Assembly: GCA_008508345.1 (NCBI GenBank)
Contig: QNGE01000276.1
Coordinates: 146,897-210,896 of the forward strand
From: Paragonimus westermani
Taxonomy: Eukaryota; Platyhelminthes; Trematoda; Plagiorchiida; Troglotrematidae
DNA: 64,000 nucleotides
Direction of reading: 5' to 3'
The notes under the pieces were generated by a model. The model ran no database searches. It was not told where the DNA came from and saw only the letters and a program-made list of their open reading frames with translations. Positions 22,445-34,015 of this stretch are shown here, piece by piece; position 1 is the first letter of the stretch; each line of letters begins with the position of its first letter. Made by a program: the position numbers and the translations under genes.

Positions 22445-25400
22445 CAGATCCGGGACGGTCTCATCTTTCCTGTTTTGATTTCGCATATTTGACAGGGTTA
22501 TTACATTTGATAGAATAGATTGAGGTAAATGAGCATAAAGCTGATAATAATCTGTTACAGTTTTATGAAATTTCGTTAACACCACTAAGATACCAGATGG
22601 TTTCTAGCGTAACTTATCAACAGTTGCAAATGAAGTTATCCATAAGCTCTGAATCTGAGCGTCCTGGACTCTGGTTTGTAGAATGAACGGACATAGGACT
22701 ATTTTGCGATGTATTCTATCGATTATGGTCCTACTTATTGGATATCAACTCAGCTATCTTAAACCCATCGATTTCCCCACAGTTCAGCCGATTAATCTAA
22801 AACAGAGAAGCTAACTAGTTACGTGAATTGTCACATTGTTCATTCTGGACCGACCACAGTATTTTCTGTCATATTTGAGTGTTTTGTGGGTTTTATAGTT
22901 CAGTGTCCGTTTTTCAACACGTCCCTCCCTTTCCAGACAGCTATCTTCACTTTTTTTAAATCATTTCTCAACGTTGTTAACAGAGAGATGAGAAGAACGA
23001 TATCCGACCTGGGCTTAGAGGGCCATTCGACGCATGTTACACTGTCGTGTTCCAACATCTAGTCAACCGTTACCATCATAGTGAGACCCTAGACAGCAGG
23101 TGAGCTTGAGAGTTGATAATTGTCTGCATATAGTGCGGGTACATGAGCGCTCGAAGTATACGCGTTCAGTTAATTGGCTTACGACTGAAGCACAGGTGGC
23201 TAGTTTCATATAAGTTTATTTGATATTGAATGCTGGCCTAAGCTAACAAGCAATGTCCAAGGTGACGGGTGCTCGCCAAAAAATGGTTAGCGTTCGCTAA
23301 AGCCACAGTCTGTGGTCTGACAGATGACAAATTACATAAAGTTTTTACAGAAAACTAATAGTATGCTCGACAGACTCCCACAGAAAGCTTTGTTCTGGAT
23401 CCACATTGAAAAATAACTTCAAACTACTAAAGATAACATGTCACACCACGAATCACGTTACTAATTTGGTTACCGGTGAACGAAACCACCACACCCACGC
23501 GCGTGAGGTGGAATGCTGGTCAGCTTGCGTACGCACTTCCGCAGTTACGAAGGTATTGACAATACCGACGTCTTGTCAAATAACTTCAATACACCCCAAC
23601 GTATTCTCTGCTACTCACTCATCTTCCCACCGGCGATTGTCGAAAAATGAGCGGAAAAGCTTGCAAATTCTTTGACGTTGGTTATGTGCTTATCTATTTC
23701 CGGAAAACTGCTCGCTATTTACATTCTATCCTTGAGAGGCTTAACCATGTAAATATTGGTGTTTTGTATGGACATGCAATTTAACCAGCCTCTCTGGCTT
23801 CTTTGTGAGAAAATGTGATATCTTTTGTCTTCGGGGGATTCACGAGACCATAGTCTCTACCAGTCCCTTCCATTTTTGCACCAGATTACCGGGCACTGAT
23901 GGTTTTTGTGCTCTGGTTAACCAATCACTTTGTTCGGTGCAATGATAATTTAAAGGTATCCTTTGGTGTGCATGCATAGCAAAATTCCCCTTCATCCACC
24001 TGTAATTGGAGTATTGGCAAGGACCTCCAGTTTTAAAGTGAATTAATTTTGGAATGAACTAAAGCTACTGTACGATTAATCAAAAGACATTTTGGCATCA
24101 AGTTTAGTATTGTAATGTTCAAGTTATTGTATAAGGACAATTATCCAGAGTTGTTTGTTACACATACCACAGCAAAAGCACAGTATACGTGAAATTGTCA
24201 ACTATAGCAGTAATCATAGAATATAATACTGAATTGAACGGCCTCACAGTTATATTAAACAAATATAATTATAGGTGAGGAATAAGCATGAGACTTTCAA
24301 GCGCTTCTCACTCGTTATATGTATACGGATGATCTGTGGTAGGTAATGGACGGTTGCATGCGTTAGAATGTACGAATACAACTTGAGCAATAACTGGTCA
24401 CCGTATTTCCATCGACGTACAGGAAATTCGGTGTCCATGTTGTTGTGGTTATTGGCTAACAAATTCCACAATCCGCCAGAGTGATAAAATACACCTTAGT
24501 TACCTAATCTAAAGTGATCTCCAGTTTTATGAATAACAGCATAAAAAGTTGTTTGAATGTATTATGACTCGGTTTTGTGTCAAACATTACAGAATACTTT
24601 TTCAATCTTATTTGTACGCAAGAGAGCCACTTGTGAATAACTTGGACCTCTATTACATTCGGAACATCGAAATAAGCCACTTGCCTTCACCTGACTGATG
24701 CCGTTCAAGTCGTACAACCGACCTACACCTTGGGTTCGGACCTTTTATAATTGGACTTGGACAGCCACTTACAGTGGTCCGGTACTGGCGGCTAAAACGA
24801 CTGATTAAATAAGTGAATTATTCACTAGGACACTAGCGATTCCAAAACGAGTGTAGAAAACAGGGCATTTCTGTTGAGGTTAGAAAGAGCGATATATTTA
24901 ATGGATGTAAATCACCCAAGTATATCAAAATGAACACATTCTGTAAACTTCTAATGTTTGAGTGCCTTTGTGCCAGCTAAAAGACGAATTGGATACCGAG
25001 GTCCCCAAAACAGTTTATGCGGAAGCCTCACTTTGGCGCATCAATAGACCCCATCAATTTGTTTCAGTCTGACGTCAAAATATCCCAAAGCTGATGGTTT
25101 GAATGACGTCTACCAAAACACGGAGTATCGGATCTTTCTTCTTTGATGAAAACTTTACAGTTGAAAAAAGTCGTTTGATCGTCCAAAAAGGTCATCCAGA
25201 TTGGGGCGTGTCCTCCAGAGACCTGCATTTTCTTCACAATTGCCGTGAACAAATTAGAGTGAACTAACTGTCATACTGGAACCAGAGTGCTTTTTTACAT
25301 GTCAGAGAACATCAGTGAAAAACATTGATCCGTTGACGTGCACGGCCGACCATTTTTACTCTGTCCTTTGTAATAGGGTTTCTCATCAATCTTGAAACCG

Positions 25401-27490
25401 ACCCACAGGTAATCCGTCGCGTACCCTCAGATTTTGCATTAAAATCTCCGGTGCTCCCCCACACACTTCCATCACAGATGGCATAAATAAAAACCAGTTC
25501 AACGACCTATTCACTTGTCAGATAACCGGTACGGTTTTCACTTAATGGTGTTCCAAAAATGCGATCTGGTTCCAGCATGATAAATTCTTCCGGACGAAGT
25601 TGTGCGCGGCTGCTGTCCGACAAATTGAACCGATGACTGTGATACAACGTAACCTGACATGGCCAGAGCCGGCCAGCTAGTCAGCTGGACACAGTTCGAT
25701 TTAGTCACTCAAGGGTCCATAATTCCGACGTATCTTCGGTGAAGTGAAGCTAACGATTCCAAACGGTTATATCACTAACACTTACAGTCTGCATACTCGT
25801 TTTTCGTTCAGTCAGCCAAGTTTTGGGGATTGTGGACCTTCGTGTCTAAATCTGAGACTGAGCGACCACACTGAGAATACGTGCACACACCCTACCCAAC
25901 CTACAGCCAGATAATCTGGATGTGGTTTCAGCGGTGTGTTGTGTTTGTCTACCCTCCCGGCCCGGTGAGTGGGCGTGGTCGTTCGATAAGCTCTTTGGAC
26001 TGGAATCCGGATTTCGTTCCCGTCATCATAGGTCGAGGACGTCCTGCAACCAAGCCTAAGGTTACACTATGGGTGCACTGGTATGCCGGGCACGGTGGAT
26101 CATGCAAACGGGCCAGCCACATCAACAGGCACACGGTACCTGCGTGCATAAAACAGGATACAACAAACATTAGCCAAGTTTACAAGGGATAGGCCACTCA
26201 GGCCTAACGCGAACTACCAGTGCATTCCACCAATCGACTTCGACGCTGGGTCACCACCTAGCTCGACTACGACATTCAGATCCACTATTGGAGGAGAGGA
26301 TTTTGGGCAAGCCTATACTCTCTTCCCACACATCAGCAATCATCGATCAGCCAAAAGATATGCAGTGATCGCGGCGGCCTCTATCAGGTCAGGTACCATT
26401 AAGCAGTTTTCAAACGCCGCCTGCGCCTTCCCGGTCACTCCGGCTGACATTAAGTTGGCACATGAGAAGACGCAGTCCTCCTCCAAGCTGTCCGGTACGT
26501 CCAAGGCCGCTGGCTTAACACAATTCTGACGGGATACCCACAAAAATTACAATATTTCAGCGAACGGGCCTGGTGTTTTTCAAGTACGACTGACGAATCC
26601 GTTGATTTGAAACGCCATCTCGTGCAACAGCTCAGGATAATCGAGGCGCCTAATGATCGCACATTTACACTAAATTTGACCCCACTGGTGTCGGTCGGCT
26701 CGAAACAATCAGTTGACGTTACCGCAAGTAACATCAAGTTTCATCACGATGTCTACGCCAACTTGACGTTAGATGCCTAGTTCAGGCGCAGATGAACATT
26801 CTCAATGTCGATTTAGGTAGGCAAGACGAACAGTAGAAGGTCCGTCTACTGCTATGGAAACTCCGTACTGTAGAGCACGGGAATTATATCAATTGATTTC
26901 TCTGAGGAACCCACGTGACAGCTCGTTAATGGAGACATTTAAGACGCTGTTGTCCACCTTCGATGATCAGTTTCATTGTCTAACACGAGGTACCAGTGTT
27001 TACACCTGGTCAGATTCCGTGATTGAGAGACATGATGAAGATCTGTTTGAAGGTCAGTACTCTTCCTGTCTTCATGCGTTAGCCTGGGGTAGGGTTGTCT
27101 AGGTGGTTCCGAGTTAATCGTGTACAATCTGTCGTCCGTTGTTCTTTACCGTTATCCATAGTCTTGTCATCAGCCGTCTCGTTAATCGTTGTTCTATTAT
27201 CCGTTGTAGTCGACTTAGGTGCTCAAAGACCGTAGATCCAGCTGTATGTACTGTCGATAAGATGATGCGAATTCAAGAGTCCACTGTCGTGGATGACAAC
27301 ATGGTGGATGTCTATGTTGTTAAAAAGGCACTGTGGACCTGAGCACTTCGACTGTTATTCAAGAGTCTTTCTATGCTAAGTGGTACGAGGTTTTAGTTAA
27401 CACAAATTCAACAACGCTCACCTTGGCAGACTGTTTAGTTAGAAATACTAGATTCAAATTTTGCTTGTTACAGCAGCCTGTGTTTAACGC
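22445..27490. other. no recognised gene; GC-richer segment 25880-27130
   Basis: Mostly AT-leaning and featureless. The segment 25880-27130 is noticeably richer in GC and has overlapping open frames on both strands (25881-26192 plus, 26340-26543 and 26450-26737 minus, 26854-27102 plus). Alanine-rich translations such as LIEAAAITAYLLADR look protein-like, yet I recognise no family and frames change repeatedly. It may be a decayed mobile element. Confidence 0.35.
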
Positions 27491-27605
27491 GAGGTAGGTT
27501 GGCGCAGTGGTCAAGAAGGGTTCCTCATGGAAGTGTGGGGATAATTTAACCCCCGACCTTGGTAACTAGACACACTGATGAAGAGTCCTTACAAAGGCAA
27601 AGTAT
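27491..27605 (+). repeat. HIR-SINE copy 3, tRNA-like head fragment
   Basis: GGCGCAGTGGTCAA (27501-27514) is identical to the A-box region of copy 8, and CCTCATG follows as in that copy. The B-box region is rearranged (ACCCCCGACC). Downstream, CTGATGA at 27575-27581 occupies the position of the hammerhead core, but the GAAA half is only AAAG and stems are weak. The copy then loses similarity; no 3' arm follows directly. Confidence 0.6.
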
Positions 27606-27910
27606 GAATTTGTCACATGTTTACCAAAACAGATAGCGAAAGACAATATCGGAAAGGTAAAAACCCCAAACAACGGTCTTTTCATCAAGTTGCCATGAAA
27701 ACGATAAGTGGTTTGCACTACCACTGATGCATAAAGAGGAACCATTGTTGTCAAAAACAATTCATTTGTCTGTTTTTGATACATAAGGTATTGTATCGAC
27801 GCTAACTGACAAGCGCCCTGTAAGACGAATAATCGTTACTCAGTGTGACATACGTATTTGCCAATTAGTTCCGAAAAACGAAAGTTGCAAAGCAGTCGCA
27901 AACGAACAAA
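27606..27910. other. no recognisable feature
   Basis: Short AT-leaning stretch between two HIR-SINE pieces. A minus open frame at 27566-27784 has no assignable product. Confidence 0.35.
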
Positions 27911-28095
27911 TTTCAAGTTGAAAATCACTCACATTTGATCGCAGCCTTTGCATTCAGATNGAGCGAAACTTGAGTCCAGTGCTTCTGCTAATTGAAAGAG
28001 GCTAGCTGGAAAGTCTATCTGAATGCGAAGGCTCCGATCAACTGTGAGTGATATTCAACTTGAAGTTAACCAGATCCCCGACTACTAATCAGGAA
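27911..28095 (+). repeat. HIR-SINE copy 4, two inverted arms meeting at an N
   Basis: The left arm 27911-27959 (TTTCAAGTTGAAAATCACTC, then ACATTTGATCGCAG) is the reverse complement of the right arm 28010-28075 (ATCTGAATGCGAAGGCT, then GTGAGTGATATTCAACTTGAA). Position 27960 is N. The sequence resumes inside the ribozyme with GAGCGAAAC, the second strand of stem II plus GAAA. The spacer, tRNA-like head and first half of the hammerhead, present between the arms in copies 2, 7 and 8, are therefore absent here. The right arm continues into the family 3' end ATCCCCGACTACTAATCAGG. Either a real deletion or an assembly join within a foldback structure explains this. Confidence 0.8.
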
Positions 28096-31000
28096 TAAAT
28101 TTCAGTCTGTTGAACATGTGAATCAAGTACACAAGTGTGTGCAATTGCAGTCTATCTATCTGTTAAGGAGTGGATATTCCATGTGCGTCGCGCTGTTGCC
28201 GGGTCTGTTGGATTATTCTTCCTGGACGCTTCTGTTACTCAACTTGTTTATTTGACCTTTTATGTATAACTCCCTTTCAATTTCTCAACTTACCGGAACT
28301 CACTCACCCGTTCGTATTGTTTGGCTCGTTTGCAGGTCGCTGTGTAACCTGGTTGTTCCTATTTGGTGTGCCTCACCGGATGTGAAGCTTGGTTTTTGTG
28401 TTTTCATTCTTAGCGGGACTTGTGTGGCAACTTTGTGATGTTTATTTAACTGTAAGCAGGCAGTTTGTGATTCACGGCAAATTTTCACTGTTGATACTAA
28501 CCAATACAGCTGAGATATGCAGCCGATTGGTTGACACATGTTACTGCTCATGAAATAGTACCGTAAAAACTTCGATCAAAATCTTCTTTTGGATTATGTG
28601 GTCGTTATTTCCCTACGCGTTGCCCGAAGACAGTACTCAACTTGCCCGTTGTGGAAATTGAAGCCTTTTGCTGAACAAATCGGCCATATCGGTCAAGGTA
28701 AACGCTAAGTTCAAGATCTCCGAAGAACATGGCAGAGGGGAAACAAGTCCCACAGTTTGATTGCATTGGTACTCACACTGGGTCTGAGAGACTTATGTAT
28801 TTGAACGGTGAAACTAGTATTCGAAGTAATGTCAGAGCTCAGTCGGTCTTTAAGATTGGTAAGCTGTAGGAGAAGCAATTAACCAGAGAGATGGTGTTGG
28901 ACGTCGTGATTTAATGCAAGTTTCCTATCTACTTACTGACTGTATAACATAAAGTGGTAAACAGCACGTGTGCATGTGTAACATGGGAGTCGTGTACACA
29001 ATTGTGTGTAATTTCTGTTAGAGGCGGATATTTCACACGCGATTGTGGTAATCACTGTTTAGAATACTATTACACTAAAAGAATGTCTAATTGATGTGTA
29101 AATTATCATATCATGTCAAACCAGATTTGAAATCGTCAAAACAAATGTTCCCATTTTTATGACGAAGTTTGTTTTTAATATGCGGTCCCACTTTTGATCT
29201 GGTTAGATTTGATTTCGGGTGTGGTGCTTATGTCTTAATTAAAAACTCATAAACGCTTTGGCAGGAAGAAAAAGACATTCGAGTTTTGCTTACAGCGATG
29301 CAAAGAAGTGCCGAAAAGCTTAATCGTTTATTTGTTTGAAGGACGATAAGCACACGAAGACTCCTTCTGATGTTCGCTAAGACGTTTCTGATTATTCACA
29401 ACATTCTGTCTTTCTGCGTTCGTGAACATCATCTGCTGATACTATTCCCAATGGTTTGCGGTGGTTTGATCACATAATCACTCAAACTATGCCCGAATAT
29501 CTATCGTCTTACTTATTAATGTACCGAGTATTGTTGAACTTCATCTTTCCCCTCTTCGTCATGAGTATAGTACATAATTTGGGGGTAGTTTTTTCCATAG
29601 GTTTTTCCGCGTAAAACACATTCTCAGCCCAAAAGACCTAAAAACAAATAACTCAATGAACTTACAATAATCAAACATCAGTGAATAATCTGTGGTAATA
29701 CCTGACTGATGGTGATGTCGAAAACTCTTATTGAGCCTTGAATTGGAGAGCTGGACGCCAGTGTCAGATGCCATTCTCATTAAGTCCTGTACATTTACTA
29801 GAGCATAGCAACCGTATAAATAATATGCATGTGGAGGTCAAGTGCCAATTACTGAATGGCCTAGATAAGTGTAGGTTTACTTAACTAGGCTCTCAAGAAA
29901 AACAAAACGAACGGATACAGCATGAAAGCTACAGGGTTCAAATAAGCTGCAGCAATCAACGAATTGAACTCACAGAAGGTGTTCACAGGTATTCGTGATG
30001 ACTACCAGAATACGCCAAATAGCCATTTTCCGAGAAACAAAGGCATGTGGGAGTTATCTCGAACTGTTGAAACACAAGTGACGCTGCGACGATGTTCGTA
30101 TTGCGACGGAGCTATAATACCAGGCAAAATATCAATGTGGTGTCGTCAAGCGACTGCACGAACAGTGAGAAGAACAGACAAGTGTGCGTAAATTTGTACT
30201 GGGATGCAAGGTCAGTTTTATCTGTTTGAACAGCCCTCGAAAAATGGATGAAAAAGCGTTGTTGACCAACAGCGAAGTATCAGGAGTTGGGAAAACTGAG
30301 AAGTCTACACAAACCCATTCGAATATTTCTCTCCGTCTTTTGTTTTTGCTGTTTAAATATTGATATTCATCCGTTTGCTACCCTCAGGCAAAAGTGTTTG
30401 GCCTAATTTCGTTTCGTTACTTAGCATATAGTGTTCACTCACTGAAAACTGCTGGATAGGATTTTGGGCACCCGTTCGAATAAGATCAAAATAATCAGTT
30501 TTCTGGGTTGAAACCCGATGAAAACATTCTTCGGAAAAACAAAAACTGACCGTATGATTACTTTTCGCAATACAATTAAATATGGCAATATTGGTTCAAC
30601 GTCCCACTGACCACGTCATTTGTCGCATATTTCCCACTGTTTTGTTCATTTCATAACGACTGAATTCCTTTGGACATATACGCATCCGGGTATAGCTCCA
30701 GGTTGGCAGATCTAGCCACTCTGGCTCCCAGGTTAACATACCCAACAGTGCTTCGTTAAGGGGGGGATAATAATTCACACAAAAACTTACAAGGTCCTAG
30801 TGTACACAACACATCGTGTTGCACACAGACTTGGAAAATGCTGCTCCACTACTTTAATCAATAGGACGATTACGAAACCAGTTTGCGCGCACTTTCCAAA
30901 CAGTAACACAAACTGCCAGATGGAAATGGTGTCCGTATGTTGTAGATTTCAATGTTTAACTTTTCTGTCAAAACCTCTTGTCATATATTATCACTTGACA

Positions 31001-32254
31001 ACGTCGAATCTGCTCTTATTTGCCAGTCACCATACTTTTGTGGCAAATCATAACTCACTGCACAGATTAGCACAATATGTGATATTCACCGTCTGACTTT
31101 GGATCACTACACTCCGTGGCATGATATCAGAGTAAACCTTCATTATTTATCTGTCAGATAAGCTGAGTTGGATAGCAAAGTTCCGTATATGTCAGCGTGC
31201 CCTGTCAGGTGGAACAAAGTATTTGAAAGCCGCTGACTCGGAGATAGGTGTAAATTGTTGATGAGAACGCGACACAAATCCAACTAAAGGTGACCTTACA
31301 AGGTGACAGTAAAACGTTACATTTTTGCGGAAGAGCAACAGACTTGTCGATATCTAGCTAGATTCTAACATTGCCCGGACCGGGTTTGCCAACAGGTTCA
31401 TTGTAAATGAACACTTTTGAGATGTTGGTATAAACAAATACAATATTACTGAAGGCCGGTCGTCACGATAATCTGTAAGCACAGAGTTAAGATCACGAAT
31501 TTCTGCTGAAGGCAGCTGGAAGCAGTGGACAGATGTTGAATAATAAGTGTCGGAAAATGACCTTTCCTAGAAGACACCATTTAGTCGGAAGAGGGTGAAC
31601 GTAGTTTTTTGCACAGAATATCCTTCAGGTAGAGAAGACCACTCACATTTGGCCATAACGTGCGTATCAACCATATCCTTCAACACTTTGAAGTGGTCAG
31701 CACACCGCCTTCCAAGCTGAGTGATTACTAGGAGTTCAAGTTAGTGAGGAGTCCCAGTCGTGAAGTATTACACCAAAGTCAACTGGATGGCTACTGTGTC
31801 TTCTACTTAGAAAATTGGGGAAATCCGAACAGTTCACCCAGGCTGATTATTTAACCCTGACAGTTTGGTCCTGTCTGGTACTTATTTTCGACAAAAAATC
31901 GACTGGATAAGCTCACATAAGTGCGAGCTGTGAATGATCTTCGGTTTACTAGTTTCCATTGAGAATGATTTCAGAAAACCTGTTCGTGAAGCGAAACTCC
32001 ATTGCGAAATTCTCTTAGTTGATTTTTGGGAGGGCAGTATACGCTGCGATCACTGTAGTCATAAAAGTTGAGAGTAGTAAGCTTTTGTTGCATTTGCGAG
32101 AAGTTACTTTAAGGGTATGACCATAAGCCGGGCTCTAGTAACCGTACTGGTGATTTTCTTTCTCGGCCGCGGGTAAGTGACGAACTTTCCAAAATGATTT
32201 TTAAGTCAACTGCTTAGTAACGAAGCAGGACCTGCGAACTACTGAGTTCACAAT
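28096..32254. other. no recognised gene; possible very old HIR-SINE trace
   Basis: Mostly featureless. At 31637-31745 GACCACTCACATTTG resembles an inverted arm, and about 45 bases on AGTGGTCAGCACACCGCCT with GGAGTTCAA resembles the tRNA-like head. This is only suggestive. Other open frames, for example 30800-31096, have no recognisable product. Confidence 0.3.
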
Positions 32255-33165
32255 GTCAGGACAAGATCGTGCGGAAGGTGATTGATGCTATAGCAATAGG
32301 CACAGTAATCACAGAAGCACTAAGAGTGAAAAGCTGGAAACAATCGCTTCTCAATGATGAGGTGTCGGCTTGAACAGAAAGGGCATTTTAATGTAACAGC
32401 GTGGCGTTGGCAGCCATCATATAATGGTTATCCCGAGGCAATTGGGGAAGAAACTGGTAGCAAACTGTTACGAAGTGACGCACACCAGATGCACTGGGGC
32501 GTAAGACCGGTTGCAACAAACAGCACATTGGCCGAAGATGAAAGAGGGTGTGACGACTTATGTATTTACATGCCATCAGTGCCAGCTACTGAGAACCAAG
32601 AGTGAGGCTACCCAACAGCCTATAGAGCCACTACTGGTCTCCGAAAACGGTGAATTCCGACCGATGGACCTTATGGGCCCATTTACACTGAACTTCCGCG
32701 GCAACCAGTAGACGTTGATCATGAGAGAACATTTCACTCTCTGGATCGAAGTGACTGACGCTTCGCATCAAAAGATATCTACGGTGGGAGACACGCTGAT
32801 GAAGCACACTGTAGAGAACTACGGTGTACCAAAAGCGATCTTGACGGATCAGGGGCTATGATTTGAAAGCGAGTAGTTTCGGAAATGCATGCAACAACTG
32901 GAAATCAGACGATAGGCAAAAAACGGCTATTGAAACCGTGTACGTGTACTATGGGGGGAAGTATCACCATGTCGAATTACAACGCACTGCTGCTCATCGT
33001 GTGTGGATAGACGTCAGTCAGAAAATTAAGTGTGCGCATTCGTTGTTCTATGTTTTAACGCGCAACTTCACAGGCCAGGCATCTTTTGTAGTCCCAACAC
33101 AGCAAGTTTTCTCTCGGATAACATTTCCAGCTCTCCCGTTAGAAATGCTGCAGTGTGGATTTTGA
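32255..33165 (+). pseudogene. Ty3/Gypsy-type integrase fossil
   Basis: Pieces in shifting frames follow the order of a retroviral-type integrase. 32270-32365 gives KVIDAI, then TVITEALRVKSWKQSLLND, the linker between RNase H and integrase. 32511-32711 gives QQTAHWPKMKEGVTTYV and then CHQC (32571-32582), the second half of the HHCC zinc finger. FRPMDLMGPF follows, with the first catalytic Asp at 32667. After a TAG, FTLWIEVTDASHQ and AILTDQG supply the second Asp near 32847, 60 codons later. Where the catalytic Glu should stand the frame reads NGY-stop-NR, so the site is destroyed. Near 33050 FNAQLHRPGIFCS fits the C-terminal substrate helix region. Role in a live element: joining cDNA to the genome. 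No LTRs or upstream reverse transcriptase found. Confidence 0.85.
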
Positions 33166-33920
33166 TAGAGAGAGGTTTATAGTCGTGAAGTCATAGTTGC
33201 AATGTGTCACGCATCTATAATTAAACATTTGGAAGTTTAACAGTTTTACAAAATATTCCCATGAAATGACCCTAAGTAGCTTCACTTTTTCGAATAAAAA
33301 GGACAATCCTCATTTCTACTCGTGTCGTTCCCTCAATAGGCGAGTGCCTTTGCGAATGATTCAGTCGGTCGTTTGTTAGTTCATTCCTTTGCTTGTAAAC
33401 AGTGGTGGATCGTATGTGATACGGATTAAAGTCCGAGACAGTTTTCAAGGATATAATGTCGAAAAATATCTCTGATGGAACAGAGTTTCAGCTGAAGACT
33501 AACAGATGTAGGCACTGGATTAGATGAAAACGAATGTAAACAGTTGTGTAGGTATAGTCTATGATAGGCTGATAATTTAGATAAAGTTTCTAACGGAAGT
33601 TTAAAGTGATCGCGAGGTTCCCAGTGCAAGTGCTAGATACCCAGAACTTATTAATACAAATTTCATGGACATCTCTTGGGTTTACCCAACTGTTTGTGGC
33701 CTCAGGAGTGTCACCCAGACGTGTTTGGTCCCGGAAAAATGGGTAGCTTCATACAAGTGAGGAAGCTTTGTAAAACCAAGGATAAAATACTGGCTCAGTT
33801 GGTCTGTGAGAGATCCACACTGGTGTAACATTTTCGTCAAATTAACTAGGAAAAGTAGAGTGAAATATTAAACTCAGTCTATTTTGCGATCACGCTTTAC
33901 TAATGGTATTTATTCAGGCA
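33166..33920. other. no recognisable feature
   Basis: No chromodomain or LTR is recognisable after the integrase fossil. A minus open frame at 33426-33629 is unassigned. Confidence 0.35.
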
Positions 33921-34015
33921 GAGGCATGCATTTATGTATCTCAGTAACCGGGGGAAAATATAAGAAGGAACATTGGAGTGCACTCTATCAGAAAGTGGTG
34001 TTTTCAGTACAACGT
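33921..34015 (+). repeat. dispersed repeat C, copy 2
   Basis: Same-strand partner of 16608-16705. AACATTGGAGTGC (33969-33981) is identical between the two, followed by CTC, AGAAA and GTTTT blocks in the same order and spacing. Neither copy shows a poly-A tail or flanking duplication. Confidence 0.6.

Noticed and set aside
27911..28095. CRISPR-like or phage attachment repeat
   Set aside because: The inverted arms belong to a dispersed eukaryotic retroposon family; nothing bacterial is present in the window.
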